Source: Hippophae tibetana (lineage: Eukaryota > Streptophyta > Magnoliopsida > Rosales > Elaeagnaceae). Taken from it: a DNA stretch of 64,000 nt. Position 1 is the first letter of the stretch. The number at the start of each line of letters is the position of its first letter. The stretch spans positions 50,082,843-50,146,842 of the forward strand of contig CM072810.1 of NCBI GenBank assembly GCA_037013495.1, given 5' to 3'. Made by a program: the position numbers and the translations under genes. Below are positions 51,403 to 63,440 of this stretch, in pieces. Below the pieces are notes generated by a model, which worked only from the letters and a program-made list of their open reading frames with translations, did not search any database and had not been told where the DNA came from.

Positions 51403-53590
51403 GTGGCCCCACAAAGGAACCACATTTTGGTACCCAAATTCCATCGTTTGCATCATTTACCGAGGGTTTTAAGTGTTTGTCTCACCATTTCCGTTGTACT
51501 TACTTTCTATTATATTGAAAAGATCCGTAAAGGAGATATTTTTCCAAACAAATTGTTCTTTATTTATGTGTTAAATCAATATATATTCTTCCAAAACAAA
51601 TATGAGAAAAGTGAAAGGAAAAGGCTATTGTTCCCATTTTAAAAAGGAACAAAACATTTGATAAATCGGAGTTCCAACATTAAAGGACGATAAATTTTTA
51701 CTCTGTTATCGAAACAACTATTATAATATATCAAAATGAAGCCCGTACTGATTCAAACAATCTGATTTGGCCCCAAAAAGGAACCACATTTTTGTACGCA
51801 AATTCCATCGTTTACATCATTTATCGAGGGTCTTAAGTGTTTGTCTCACCATTTCCGTTGTACTTACTTTCTATTTTATTCATAAGTGCCGTAAAGAAGA
51901 TTTTGGTGCAAACAAAGGGTTCTTTATTTATGCGTTCAATCAATATCTATGCTTCCAAAAAACCAATAAGGGAAGAGAAAAAGAAAGGAGGTACTGTTCA
52001 CATTTTAAAAAAGTATAAAACATTTGATAAGTCGCAATTTCAACTTTAAAAGATGATAACTTTTGACTCGGGTATTGAAATGACTATATTATTGTATGAA
52101 ACCGAAGCTCTTAGCGATTCACACAATATCAGATGGCCTCAAATTTGGAATATCATTTTTGTACCTAAATTTCACCATTTACATCATTTATTGAGGCATT
52201 TTTAGATTTTTGCCCACCATTTCCGTTGTACTTACTTTCGATTTTATTCAAAAGATCCGTAAAGGAGATATTGGTGCAAACAAAGGGTCCTTTATTTATG
52301 TGTTCAATCCCTCTATATTCTTCCAAAAAAAATGAGTGAAGAAAAAGGAAAAAGCTACTGTTCCCATTTAAAAAAGGAACAAAACATTTGATAAATCGGA
52401 GTTCCAACTTTAAACGACGATAAACTTTTACATGCATATCGAGACAACTATTTTAATATATCAAAATGAAACCCGTACCGATTCAAAAAATCTGATGTGG
52501 CCCCACAAAGGAACCACATTTTGGTACCCAAATTCCATCGTTTGCATCATTTACTGAGGTTTTAAGTGTTTGTCTCACCATTTCCGTTGTACTTAATTTC
52601 TATTATATTGAAAAGATCCGTAAAGGAGGTATTTTTCCAAACAAATTGCTCTTTATTTATGTGTTAAATCAATATATATATTCTTGCAAAAAAATTTTGA
52701 GAAAAGTGAAAGGAAAAGGCTATTTTTCCTATTTTAAAAAGGAACAAAACATTTGATAAAATGGAGTTCCAACATTAAAGGACGATAAATTTTTACTCTG
52801 TTATCGAAAAAACTATTATAATATATCAAATTGAAGCCCGTACCGTTTCAAACAATCTGATTTGGCCCCACAAAGGAACCATATTTTTGTACGCATTTCC
52901 ATCGTTTACATCATTTATCGAGGGTCTTAAGTGTTTGTCTCACCATTTCCGTTGTACTTACTTTCTATTTTATTCATAAGTGCCGTAAAGAAGATTTTGG
53001 TGCAAACAAAGGGTTCTTTATTTATGCGTTCAATCAATATCTATGCTTCCAAAAAACAAATAAGGGAAGAGAAAATGAAAGGAGGTACTGTTCACATTTT
53101 AAAAAAGAATAAAACATTTGATAAATCGCAATTTCAACTTTAAAAGATGATAACTTTTGACTCGGGTATTGAAATGACTATATTATTGTATGAAACTGAA
53201 GCTCGTAGCGATTCACACAATATGAGATGGCCTCAAATTTGGAATATCATTTTTGTACCTAAATTTCACCATTTACATCATTTATTGAGGCATTTTTATA
53301 TTTTTGCCCACCATTTCCGTTGTACTTACTTTCGATTTTATTCAAAAGATCCGTAAAGGAGATATTGGTGCAAACAAAGGGTCCTTTATTTATGTGTTCA
53401 ATCCCTTTATATTCTTCCAAAAAAAATGAGTAAAGAAAAAGGAAAAAGCTACTGTTCCCATTTAAAAAAGGAACAAAACATTTGATAAATCGGAGTTCCA
53501 ACTTTAAACGATGATAAACTTTTACATGCATATCGAGACAACTATTTTAATATATCAAAATGAAGCCCATACCGATTCAAAAAATCTGAT
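51403..53590. repeat. 6-monomer unit, first tandem copy (2,188 bp)
   Basis: Two trimers. The first B (52,053) has 'attgaaatgactatatta', 'cacacaatatcagatgg' and 'gaggcatttttagatttttg'. The second (53,147) has 'agctcgtagcgattcac' and 'catttttatatttttgcc'. The C between them has 'aaggaggtatttttcc' and 'attcttgcaaaaaaatttt'. The unit repeats immediately at +2,188. The edges are arbitrary because the repeat is tandem. Confidence 0.91.
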
Positions 53591-55778
53591 GTGGCCCCAC
53601 AAAGGAACCACATTTTGGTACCCAAATTCCATCGTTTGCATCATTTACCGAGGGTTTTAAGTGTTTGTCTCACCATTTCCGTTGTACTTACTTTCTATTA
53701 TATTGAAAAGATCCGTAAAGGAGATATTTTTCCAAACAAATTGTTCTTTATTTATGTGTTAAATCAATATATATTCTTCCAAAACAAATATGAGAAAAGT
53801 GAAAGGAAAAGGCTATTGTTCCCATTTTAAAAAGGAACAAAACATTTGATAAATCGGAGTTCCAACATTAAAGGACGATAAATTTTTACTCTGTTATCGA
53901 AACAACTATTATAATATATCAAAATGAAGCCCGTACTGATTCAAACAATCTGATTTGGCCCCAAAAAGGAACCACATTTTTGTACGCAAATTCCATCGTT
54001 TACATCATTTATCGAGGGTCTTAAGTGTTTGTCTCACCATTTCCGTTGTACTTACTTTCTATTTTATTCATAAGTGCCGTAAAGAAGATTTTGGTGCAAA
54101 CAAAGGGTTCTTTATTTATGCGTTCAATCAATATCTATGCTTCCAAAAAACCAATAAGGGAAGAGAAAAAGAAAGGAGGTACTGTTCACATTTTAAAAAA
54201 GTATAAAACATTTGATAAGTCGCAATTTCAACTTTAAAAGATGATAACTTTTGACTCGGGTATTGAAATGACTATATTATTGTATGAAACCGAAGCTCTT
54301 AGCGATTCACACAATATCAGATGGCCTCAAATTTGGAATATCATTTTTGTACCTAAATTTCACCATTTACATCATTTATTGAGGCATTTTTAGATTTTTG
54401 CCCACCATTTCCGTTGTACTTACTTTCGATTTTATTCAAAAGATCCGTAAAGGAGATATTGGTGCAAACAAAGGGTCCTTTATTTATGTGTTCAATCCCT
54501 CTATATTCTTCCAAAAAAAATGAGTGAAGAAAAAGGAAAAAGCTACTGTTCCCATTTAAAAAAGGAACAAAACATTTGATAAATCGGAGTTCCAACTTTA
54601 AACGACGATAAACTTTTACATGCATATCGAGACAACTATTTTAATATATCAAAATGAAACCCGTACCGATTCAAAAAATCTGATGTGGCCCCACAAAGGA
54701 ACCACATTTTGGTACCCAAATTCCATCGTTTGCATCATTTACTGAGGTTTTAAGTGTTTGTCTCACCATTTCCGTTGTACTTAATTTCTATTATATTGAA
54801 AAGATCCGTAAAGGAGGTATTTTTCCAAACAAATTGCTCTTTATTTATGTGTTAAATCAATATATATATTCTTGCAAAAAAATTTTGAGAAAAGTGAAAG
54901 GAAAAGGCTATTTTTCCTATTTTAAAAAGGAACAAAACATTTGATAAAATGGAGTTCCAACATTAAAGGACGATAAATTTTTACTCTGTTATCGAAAAAA
55001 CTATTATAATATATCAAATTGAAGCCCGTACCGTTTCAAACAATCTGATTTGGCCCCACAAAGGAACCATATTTTTGTACGCATTTCCATCGTTTACATC
55101 ATTTATCGAGGGTCTTAAGTGTTTGTCTCACCATTTCCGTTGTACTTACTTTCTATTTTATTCATAAGTGCCGTAAAGAAGATTTTGGTGCAAACAAAGG
55201 GTTCTTTATTTATGCGTTCAATCAATATCTATGCTTCCAAAAAACAAATAAGGGAAGAGAAAATGAAAGGAGGTACTGTTCACATTTTAAAAAAGAATAA
55301 AACATTTGATAAATCGCAATTTCAACTTTAAAAGATGATAACTTTTGACTCGGGTATTGAAATGACTATATTATTGTATGAAACTGAAGCTCGTAGCGAT
55401 TCACACAATATGAGATGGCCTCAAATTTGGAATATCATTTTTGTACCTAAATTTCACCATTTACATCATTTATTGAGGCATTTTTATATTTTTGCCCACC
55501 ATTTCCGTTGTACTTACTTTCGATTTTATTCAAAAGATCCGTAAAGGAGATATTGGTGCAAACAAAGGGTCCTTTATTTATGTGTTCAATCCCTTTATAT
55601 TCTTCCAAAAAAAATGAGTAAAGAAAAAGGAAAAAGCTACTGTTCCCATTTAAAAAAGGAACAAAACATTTGATAAATCGGAGTTCCAACTTTAAACGAT
55701 GATAAACTTTTACATGCATATCGAGACAACTATTTTAATATATCAAAATGAAGCCCATACCGATTCAAAAAATCTGAT
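53591..55778. repeat. 6-monomer unit, second tandem copy (2,188 bp)
   Basis: I see almost no differences from 51,403-53,590 across the unit. Both copies end with 'gaagcccataccg' (near 53,570 and 55,748), while the lead-in to the first copy near 51,373 reads 'gaagcccgtaccg'. That base marks the junction. Confidence 0.91.
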
Positions 55779-56735
55779 GTGGCCCCACAAAGGAACCACA
55801 TTTTGGTACCCAAATTCCATCGTTTGCATCATTTACCGAGGGTTTTAAGTGTTTGTCTCACCATTTTCCGTTGTACTTACTTTCTATTATATTGAAAAGA
55901 TCCGTAAAGGAGATATTTTTCCAAACAAATTGTTCTTTATTTATGTGTTAAATCAATATATATTCTTCCAAAACAAATATGAGAAAAGTGAAAGGAAAAG
56001 GCTATTGTTCCCATTTTAAAAAGGAACAAAACATTTGATAAATCGGAGTTCCAACATTAAAGGACGATAAATTTTTACTCTGTTATCGAAACAACTATTA
56101 TAATATATCAAAATGAAGCCCGTACTGATTCAAACAATCTGATTTGGCCCCAAAAAGGAACCACATTTTTGTACGCAAATTCCATCGTTTACATCATTTA
56201 TCGAGGGTCTTAAGTGTTTGTCTCACCATTTCCGTTGTACTTACTTTCTATTTTATTCATAAGTGCCGTAAAGAAGATTTTGGTGCAAACAAAGGGTTCT
56301 TTATTTATGCGTTCAATCAATATCTATGCTTCCAAAAAACAAATAAGGGAAGAGAAAAAGAAAAGGAGGTACTGTTCACATTTTAAAAAAGAATAAATCA
56401 TTTGATAAATCGCAATTTCAACTTTAAAAGATGATAACTTTTGACTCGGGTATTTAAACGACTATATTATTGTATGAAACTGAATCTCTTAGCGATTCAC
56501 ACAATATGAGATGGCCTCAAATTTGGAATATCATTTTTGTACCTAAATTTCACCATTTACATCATTTATTGAGGCTTTTTAGTTTTTTGCCCACCATTTT
56601 CGTTGTACTTACTTTCGATTTTATTCAAAAGATCCGTAAAGGAGATATTGGTGCAAACAAAGGGTCCTTTATTTATGTGTTCAATCCCTATATATTCTTC
56701 CAAAAAAAATGAGTAAAGAAAAAGGAAAATGGTAC

Positions 56736-59700
56736 TGTTCCCATTTAAAAAAGGAACAAAACATTTGATAAATCGGAGTTCCAACTTTAAACGACGATAA
56801 ACTTTTACATGCATCTCGAGACAACTATTTTAATATATCAAAATGAAGCCCGTACCGATTCAAAAAATCTGATGTGGCCCCACAAAGGAACCACATTTTG
56901 GTACCCAAATTCCATCGTTTGCATCATTTACCGAGGTTTTAAGTGTTTGTCTCACCATTTCCATTGTACTTAATTTCTATTATATTGAAAAGATCCGTAA
57001 AGGAGATATTTTTCCAAACAAATTGTTCTTTATTTATGTGTTAAATCAATATATATATTCTTCCAAAACAAATATGAGAAAAGTGAAAGGAAAAGGCTAT
57101 TGTTCCTATTTTAAAAAGTAACAAAACATTTGATAAATCGGAGTTCCAACATTAAAGGACGATAAATTTTTACTCTGTTATCGAAAAAACTATTATAATA
57201 TATCAAAATGAAGCCCGTACCGATTCAAACAATCTGATTTGGCCCCAAAAAGGAACCACATTTTTGTACCCAAATTCCATCGTTTACATCATTTATCGAG
57301 GGTTTGAAGTGTTTGTCTCAAAATTTCCGTTGTACTTACTTTCTATTTTATTCATAAGTACCGTAAAGAAGATTTTGGTGCAAACAAAGGGTTCTTTATT
57401 TATGCGTTCAATCAATATCTATGCTTCCAAAAAACAAATAACGGAAGAGAAAAAGAAAGGAGGTACTGTTCACATTTTAAAAAAGAATAAAACATTTGAT
57501 AAATCGCAATATCAACTTTAAAAGATGATAACTTTTGACTCGGGTATTGAAACGACTATATTATTGTATGAAACTGAAGCTCTTAGCAATTCACACAATA
57601 TGAGATGGCCTCAAATTTGGAATATCATTTTTGTACCTAAATTTCACCATTTACATCATTTATTGATGCATTTTAGTTTTTTGGCCACCATTTTCGTTGT
57701 ACTTACTTTCGATTTTATTAAAAAGATCCGTAAAGTAGATATTGGTGCAAACAAAGGGTTCTTTATTTATGTGTTCAATACATATATATTCTTCGAAAAA
57801 AAATAGTAAAGAAAAAGGAAAAGGGTATTGTTCCCAGTTACAAAAAGGAACAAAACATTTGATAAATCGGAGTTCCAATTTAAACGACGATAAAATTTTA
57901 CATGCATATCGAGACAACTATTTTAATATATGAAAATGAAGCCAGTACCGATTCAAAAAAACTGATGTGGCCCCACAAAGGAACCACAATTTTGTACCCA
58001 AATTCCATCGTTTACATCATTTACCGAGGGTTTTAAGTGTTTGTCTCACATTTTCCGTTGTACTTACTTTCTATAATATTGAAAAGAGCCGTAAAGGAGA
58101 TATTTGTCCAAACAAATTGTTCTTTATTTATGTGTTAAATCAATATATATTCTTCCAAAAAAAAATATGAGAAAAGTGAAAGGAAAAGGCTATTGTTTCC
58201 ATTTTAAAAAGGAACAAAACATTTGATAAATCGGAGTTCCAACATTAAAGGACGATAAATTTTTACTCTGTTATCGAAACAACTATTATAATATATCAAA
58301 ATGAAGCCCGTACCGATTCAAAAAATCTGATTTGGCCCCAAAAAGGAACCACATTTTTGTACGCAAATTCCATCGTTTACATCATTTATCGAGGGTCTTA
58401 AGTGTTTGTCTCACCATTTCCGTTGTACTTACTTTCTATTTTATTCATAAGTGCCGTAAAGAAGATTTTGGTGCAAACAAAGGGTTCTTTATTTATGCGT
58501 TCAATCAATATCTATGCTTCCAAAAAACAAATAAGGGAAGAGAAAAAGAAAAGGAGGTACTGTTCACATTTTAAAAAAGAATAAAATATTTGATAAATCG
58601 CAATTTCAACTTTAAAAGATGATAACTTTTGACTCGGGTATTGAAACGACAATATTATTGTATGAAACTGAAGCTCTTAGCGATTCACACAATATGAGAT
58701 GGCCTCAAATTTGGAATATCATTTTTGTACCTAAATTTCACCATTTATATCATTTATTGAGGCATTTTAGTTTTTTGCCCACCATTTCCGTTGTACTTAC
58801 TTTCGATTTTATTCAAAAGATCCGTAAAGGAGATATTGGTGCAAACAAAGGGTCCTTTATTTATGTGTTCAATCCCTATATATTCTTCCAAAAAAAATGA
58901 GTAAAGAAAAAGGAAAAGGCTACTGTTCCCATTTAAAAAAGGAACAAAACATTTGATAAATCGGAGTTCCAACTTTAAACGACGATAAACTTTTACATGC
59001 ATATCGAGACAACTATTTTAATATATCAAAATGAAGCCCGTACCGATTCAAAAAATCTGATGTGGCCCCACAAAGGAACCACATTTTGGTACCCAAATTC
59101 CATCGTTTGCATCATTTACCGAGGTTTTAAGTGTTTGTCTCACCATTTCCGTTGTACTTAATTTCTTTTATATTGAAAAGATCCTTAAAGGAGATATTTT
59201 TCCAAACAAATTGTTCTTTATTTATGTGTTAAATCAATATATATATTCTTCCAAAAAACATACGAGAAAAGTGAAAGGAAAAGGCTATTGTTCCTATTTT
59301 AAAAAGGAAACAACATTTGATAAATCGGAGTTCCAACATTAAAGGACGATAAATTTTTACTCTGTTATCGAAAAAACTATTATAATATATCAAATTGAAG
59401 CCCGTACTGTTTCAAACAATCTGATTTGGCCCCACAAAGGAACCCCATTTGTACGCAAATTCTATCGTTTACATCATTTACCGAGTGTTTTAGGTGTGTG
59501 TCTCACAATTTCCGTTGTACTTACTTTCTATTTTATTCATAAGTACCATAAAGAAGATTTTGGTGCAAACAAAGGGTTCTTTATTTATGCGTTCAATCAA
59601 TATCTATGCTTCCAAAAAACAAATAAGGGAAGAGAAAAAGAAAGGAGGTACTGTTCACATTTTAAAAAAGAATAAAACATTTGATAAATCGCAATTTCAA

Positions 59701-62700
59701 CTTTAAAAGATGATAACTTTTGACTCGGGTATTGAAATGACTATATTATTGTATGAAACTGAAGCTCGTAGCGATTCACACAATATGAGATGGCCTCAAA
59801 TTTGGAATATCATTTTTGTACCTAAATTTCACCATTTACATCATTTATTGAGGCATTTTTATATTTTTGCCCACCATTTCCGTTGTACTTACTTTCGATT
59901 TTATTCAAAAGATCCGTAAAGGAGATATTGGTGCAAACAAAGGGTCCTTTATTTATGTGTTCAATCCCTTTATATTCTTCCAAAAAAAATGAGTAAAGAA
60001 AAAGGAAAAAGCTACTGTTCCCATTTAAAAAAGGAACAAAACATTTGATAAATCGGAGTTCCAACTTTAAACGATGATAAACTTTTACATGCATATCGAG
60101 ACAACTATTTTAATATATCAAAATGAAGCCCGTACCGATTCAAAAAATCTGATGTGGCCCCACAAAGGAACCACATTTTGGTACCCAAATTCCATCGTTT
60201 GCATCATTTACCGAGGGTTTTAAGTGTTTGTCTCACCATTTCCGTTGTACTTACTTTCTATTATATTGAAAAGATCCGTAAAGGAGATATTTTTCCAAAC
60301 AAATTGTTCTTTATTTATGTGTTAAATCAATATATATTCTTCCAAAACAAATATGAGAAAAGTGAAAGGAAAAGGCTATTGTTCCCATTTTAAAAAGGAA
60401 CAAAACATTTGATAAATCGGAGTTCCAACATTAAAGGACGATAAATTTTTACTCTGTTATCGAAACAACTATTATAATATATCAAAATGAAGCCCGTACT
60501 GATTCAAACAATCTGATTTGGCCCCAAAAAGGAACCACATTTTTGTACGCAAATTCCATCGTTTACATCATTTATCGAGGGTCTTAAGTGTTTGTCTCAC
60601 CATTTCCGTTGTACTTACTTTCTATTTTATTCATAAGTGCCGTAAAGAAGATTTTGGTGCAAACAAAGGGTTCTTTATTTATGCGTTCAATCAATATCTA
60701 TGCTTCCAAAAAACCAATAAGGGAAGAGAAAAAGAAAGGAGGTACTGTTCACATTTTAAAAAAGTATAAAACATTTGATAAGTCGCAATTTCAACTTTAA
60801 AAGATGATAACTTTTGACTCGGGTATTGAAATGACTATATTATTGTATGAAACCGAAGCTCTTAGCGATTCACACAATATCAGATGGCCTCAAATTTGGA
60901 ATATCATTTTTGTACCTAAATTTCACCATTTACATCATTTATTGAGGCATTTTTAGATTTTTGCCCACCATTTCCGTTGTACTTACTTTCGATTTTATTC
61001 AAAAGATCCGTAAAGGAGATATTGGTGCAAACAAAGGGTCCTTTATTTATGTGTTCAATCCCTCTATATTCTTCCAAAAAAAATGAGTGAAGAAAAAGGA
61101 AAAAGCTACTGTTCCCATTTAAAAAAGGAACAAAACATTTGATAAATCGGAGTTCCAACTTTAAACGACGATAAACTTTTACATGCATATCGAGACAACT
61201 ATTTTAATATATCAAAATGAAACCCGTACCGATTCAAAAAATCTGATGTGGCCCCACAAAGGAACCACATTTTGGTACCCAAATTCCATCGTTTGCATCA
61301 TTTACTGAGGTTTTAAGTGTTTGTCTCACCATTTCCGTTGTACTTAATTTCTATTATATTGAAAAGATCCGTAAAGGAGGTATTTTTCCAAACAAATTGC
61401 TCTTTATTTATGTGTTAAATCAATATATATATTCTTGCAAAAAAATTTTGAGAAAAGTGAAAGGAAAAGGCTATTTTTCCTATTTTAAAAAGGAACAAAA
61501 CATTTGATAAAATGGAGTTCCAACATTAAAGGACGATAAATTTTTACTCTGTTATCGAAAAAACTATTATAATATATCAAATTGAAGCCCGTACCGTTTC
61601 AAACAATCTGATTTGGCCCCACAAAGGAACCATATTTTTGTACGCATTTCCATCGTTTACATCATTTATCGAGGGTCTTAAGTGTTTGTCTCACCATTTC
61701 CGTTGTACTTACTTTCTATTTTATTCATAAGTGCCGTAAAGAAGATTTTGGTGCAAACAAAGGGTTCTTTATTTATGCGTTCAATCAATATCTATGCTTC
61801 CAAAAAACAAATAAGGGAAGAGAAAATGAAAGGAGGTACTGTTCACATTTTAAAAAAGAATAAAACATTTGATAAATCGCAATTTCAACTTTAAAAGATG
61901 ATAACTTTTGACTCGGGTATTGAAATGACTATATTATTGTATGAAACTGAAGCTCGTAGCGATTCACACAATATGAGATGGCCTCAAATTTGGAATATCA
62001 TTTTTGTACCTAAATTTCACCATTTACATCATTTATTGAGGCATTTTTATATTTTTGCCCACCATTTCCGTTGTACTTACTTTCGATTTTATTCAAAAGA
62101 TCCGTAAAGGAGATATTGGTGCAAACAAAGGGTCCTTTATTTATGTGTTCAATCCCTTTATATTCTTCCAAAAAAAATGAGTAAAGAAAAAGGAAAAAGC
62201 TACTGTTCCCATTTAAAAAAGGAACAAAACATTTGATAAATCGGAGTTCCAACTTTAAACGATGATAAACTTTTACATGCATATCGAGACAACTATTTTA
62301 ATATATCAAAATGAAGCCCATACCGATTCAAAAAATCTGATGTGGCCCCACAAAGGAACCACATTTTGGTACCCAAATTCCATCGTTTGCATCATTTACC
62401 GAGGGTTTTAAGTGTTTGTCTCACCATTTTCCGTTGTACTTACTTTCTATTATATTGAAAAGATCCGTAAAGGAGATATTTTTCCAAACAAATTGTTCTT
62501 TATTTATGTGTTAAATCAATATATATTCTTCCAAAACAAATATGAGAAAAGTGAAAGGAAAAGGCTATTGTTCCCATTTTAAAAAGGAACAAAACATTTG
62601 ATAAATCGGAGTTCCAACATTAAAGGACGATAAATTTTTACTCTGTTATCGAAACAACTATTATAATATATCAAAATGAAGCCCGTACTGATTCAAACAA

Positions 62701-63440
62701 TCTGATTTGGCCCCAAAAAGGAACCACATTTTTGTACGCAAATTCCATCGTTTACATCATTTATCGAGGGTCTTAAGTGTTTGTCTCACCATTTCCGTTG
62801 TACTTACTTTCTATTTTATTCATAAGTGCCGTAAAGAAGATTTTGGTGCAAACAAATGGTTCTTTATTTATGCGTTCAATCAATATCTATGCTTCCAAAA
62901 AACAAATAAGGGAAGAGAAAAAAAAAAGGAGGTACTGTTCACATTTTAAAAAAGAATAAATCATTTGATAAATCGCAATTTCAACTTTAAAAGATGATAA
63001 CTTTTGACTCGGGTATTTAAACGACTATATTATTGTATGAAACTGAATCTCTTAGCGATTCACACAATATGAGATGGCCTCAAATTTGGAATATCATTTT
63101 TGTACCTAAATTTCACCATTTACATCATTTATTGAGGCTTTTTAGTTTTTTGCTCACCATTTTCGTTGTACTTACTTTCGATTTTATTCAAAAGATCCGT
63201 AAAGGAGATATTGGTGCAAACAAAGGGTCCTTTATTTATGTGTTCAATCCCTATATATTCTTCCAAAAAAAATGAGTAAAGAAAAAGGAAAATGGTACTG
63301 TTCCCATTTAAAAAAGGAACAAAACATTTGATAAATCGGAGTTCCAACTTTAAACGACGATAAACGTTTACATGCATATCGAGACAACTATTTTAATATA
63401 TCAAAATGAAGCCCGTACCGATTCAAAAAATCTGATGTGG
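56736..63440. repeat. 24-monomer block, copy 2, short by one 2,188-bp unit
   Basis: 56,736-60,153 equals 47,985-51,402. 60,154-62,341 is a single 2,188-bp unit. 62,342 to about 63,440 equals 55,779 to about 56,877. Shared private marks confirm the last part: 'ccattttccgttg' at 55,862 and 62,425, 'gggtatttaaacgac' at 56,450 and 63,013. Small private changes build up near its end, such as 'aaacaaatggttc' near 62,852 and 'ttttttgctcacc' near 63,146. Confidence 0.9.
60154..62341. repeat. 6-monomer unit, single copy in the second block
   Basis: It matches 51,403-53,590 at +8,751 and 53,591-55,778 at +6,563. It starts with the 'gcccgtaccg' lead-in of the first tandem copy and ends with the 'gcccataccg' of the second. 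Either one unit was lost here or one was gained in the first block. Confidence 0.9.

Larger units (their letters stand above)
47985..56735. repeat. 24-monomer block, copy 1 (8,751 bp)
   Basis: Eight regular trimers. The part 47,985-51,402 recurs at +8,751 with almost no differences. The part 51,403-55,778 is two tandem copies of a 2,188-bp unit. The part from 55,779 recurs at +6,563 (8,751 minus 2,188). It overlaps the second 4,739-bp block, so the 8,751-bp event came after that duplication. Confidence 0.9.

Noticed and set aside
580..63377. More than a hundred open frames of 60-119 codons on both strands, several with the same start in each repeat
   Set aside because: They recur once per monomer in overlapping frames on both strands, and their peptides match no family I know. 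Changes do not avoid altering amino acids, and stops or lost starts occur in sister copies. They are by-products of the satellite sequence.
41640..63440. Assembly artefact as the explanation for the near-identical blocks
   Set aside because: It cannot be excluded without reads, but the copies carry their own differences, and the one-unit difference between the 8,751-bp copies argues for real repeats. It is kept as a caveat and not as the main reading.
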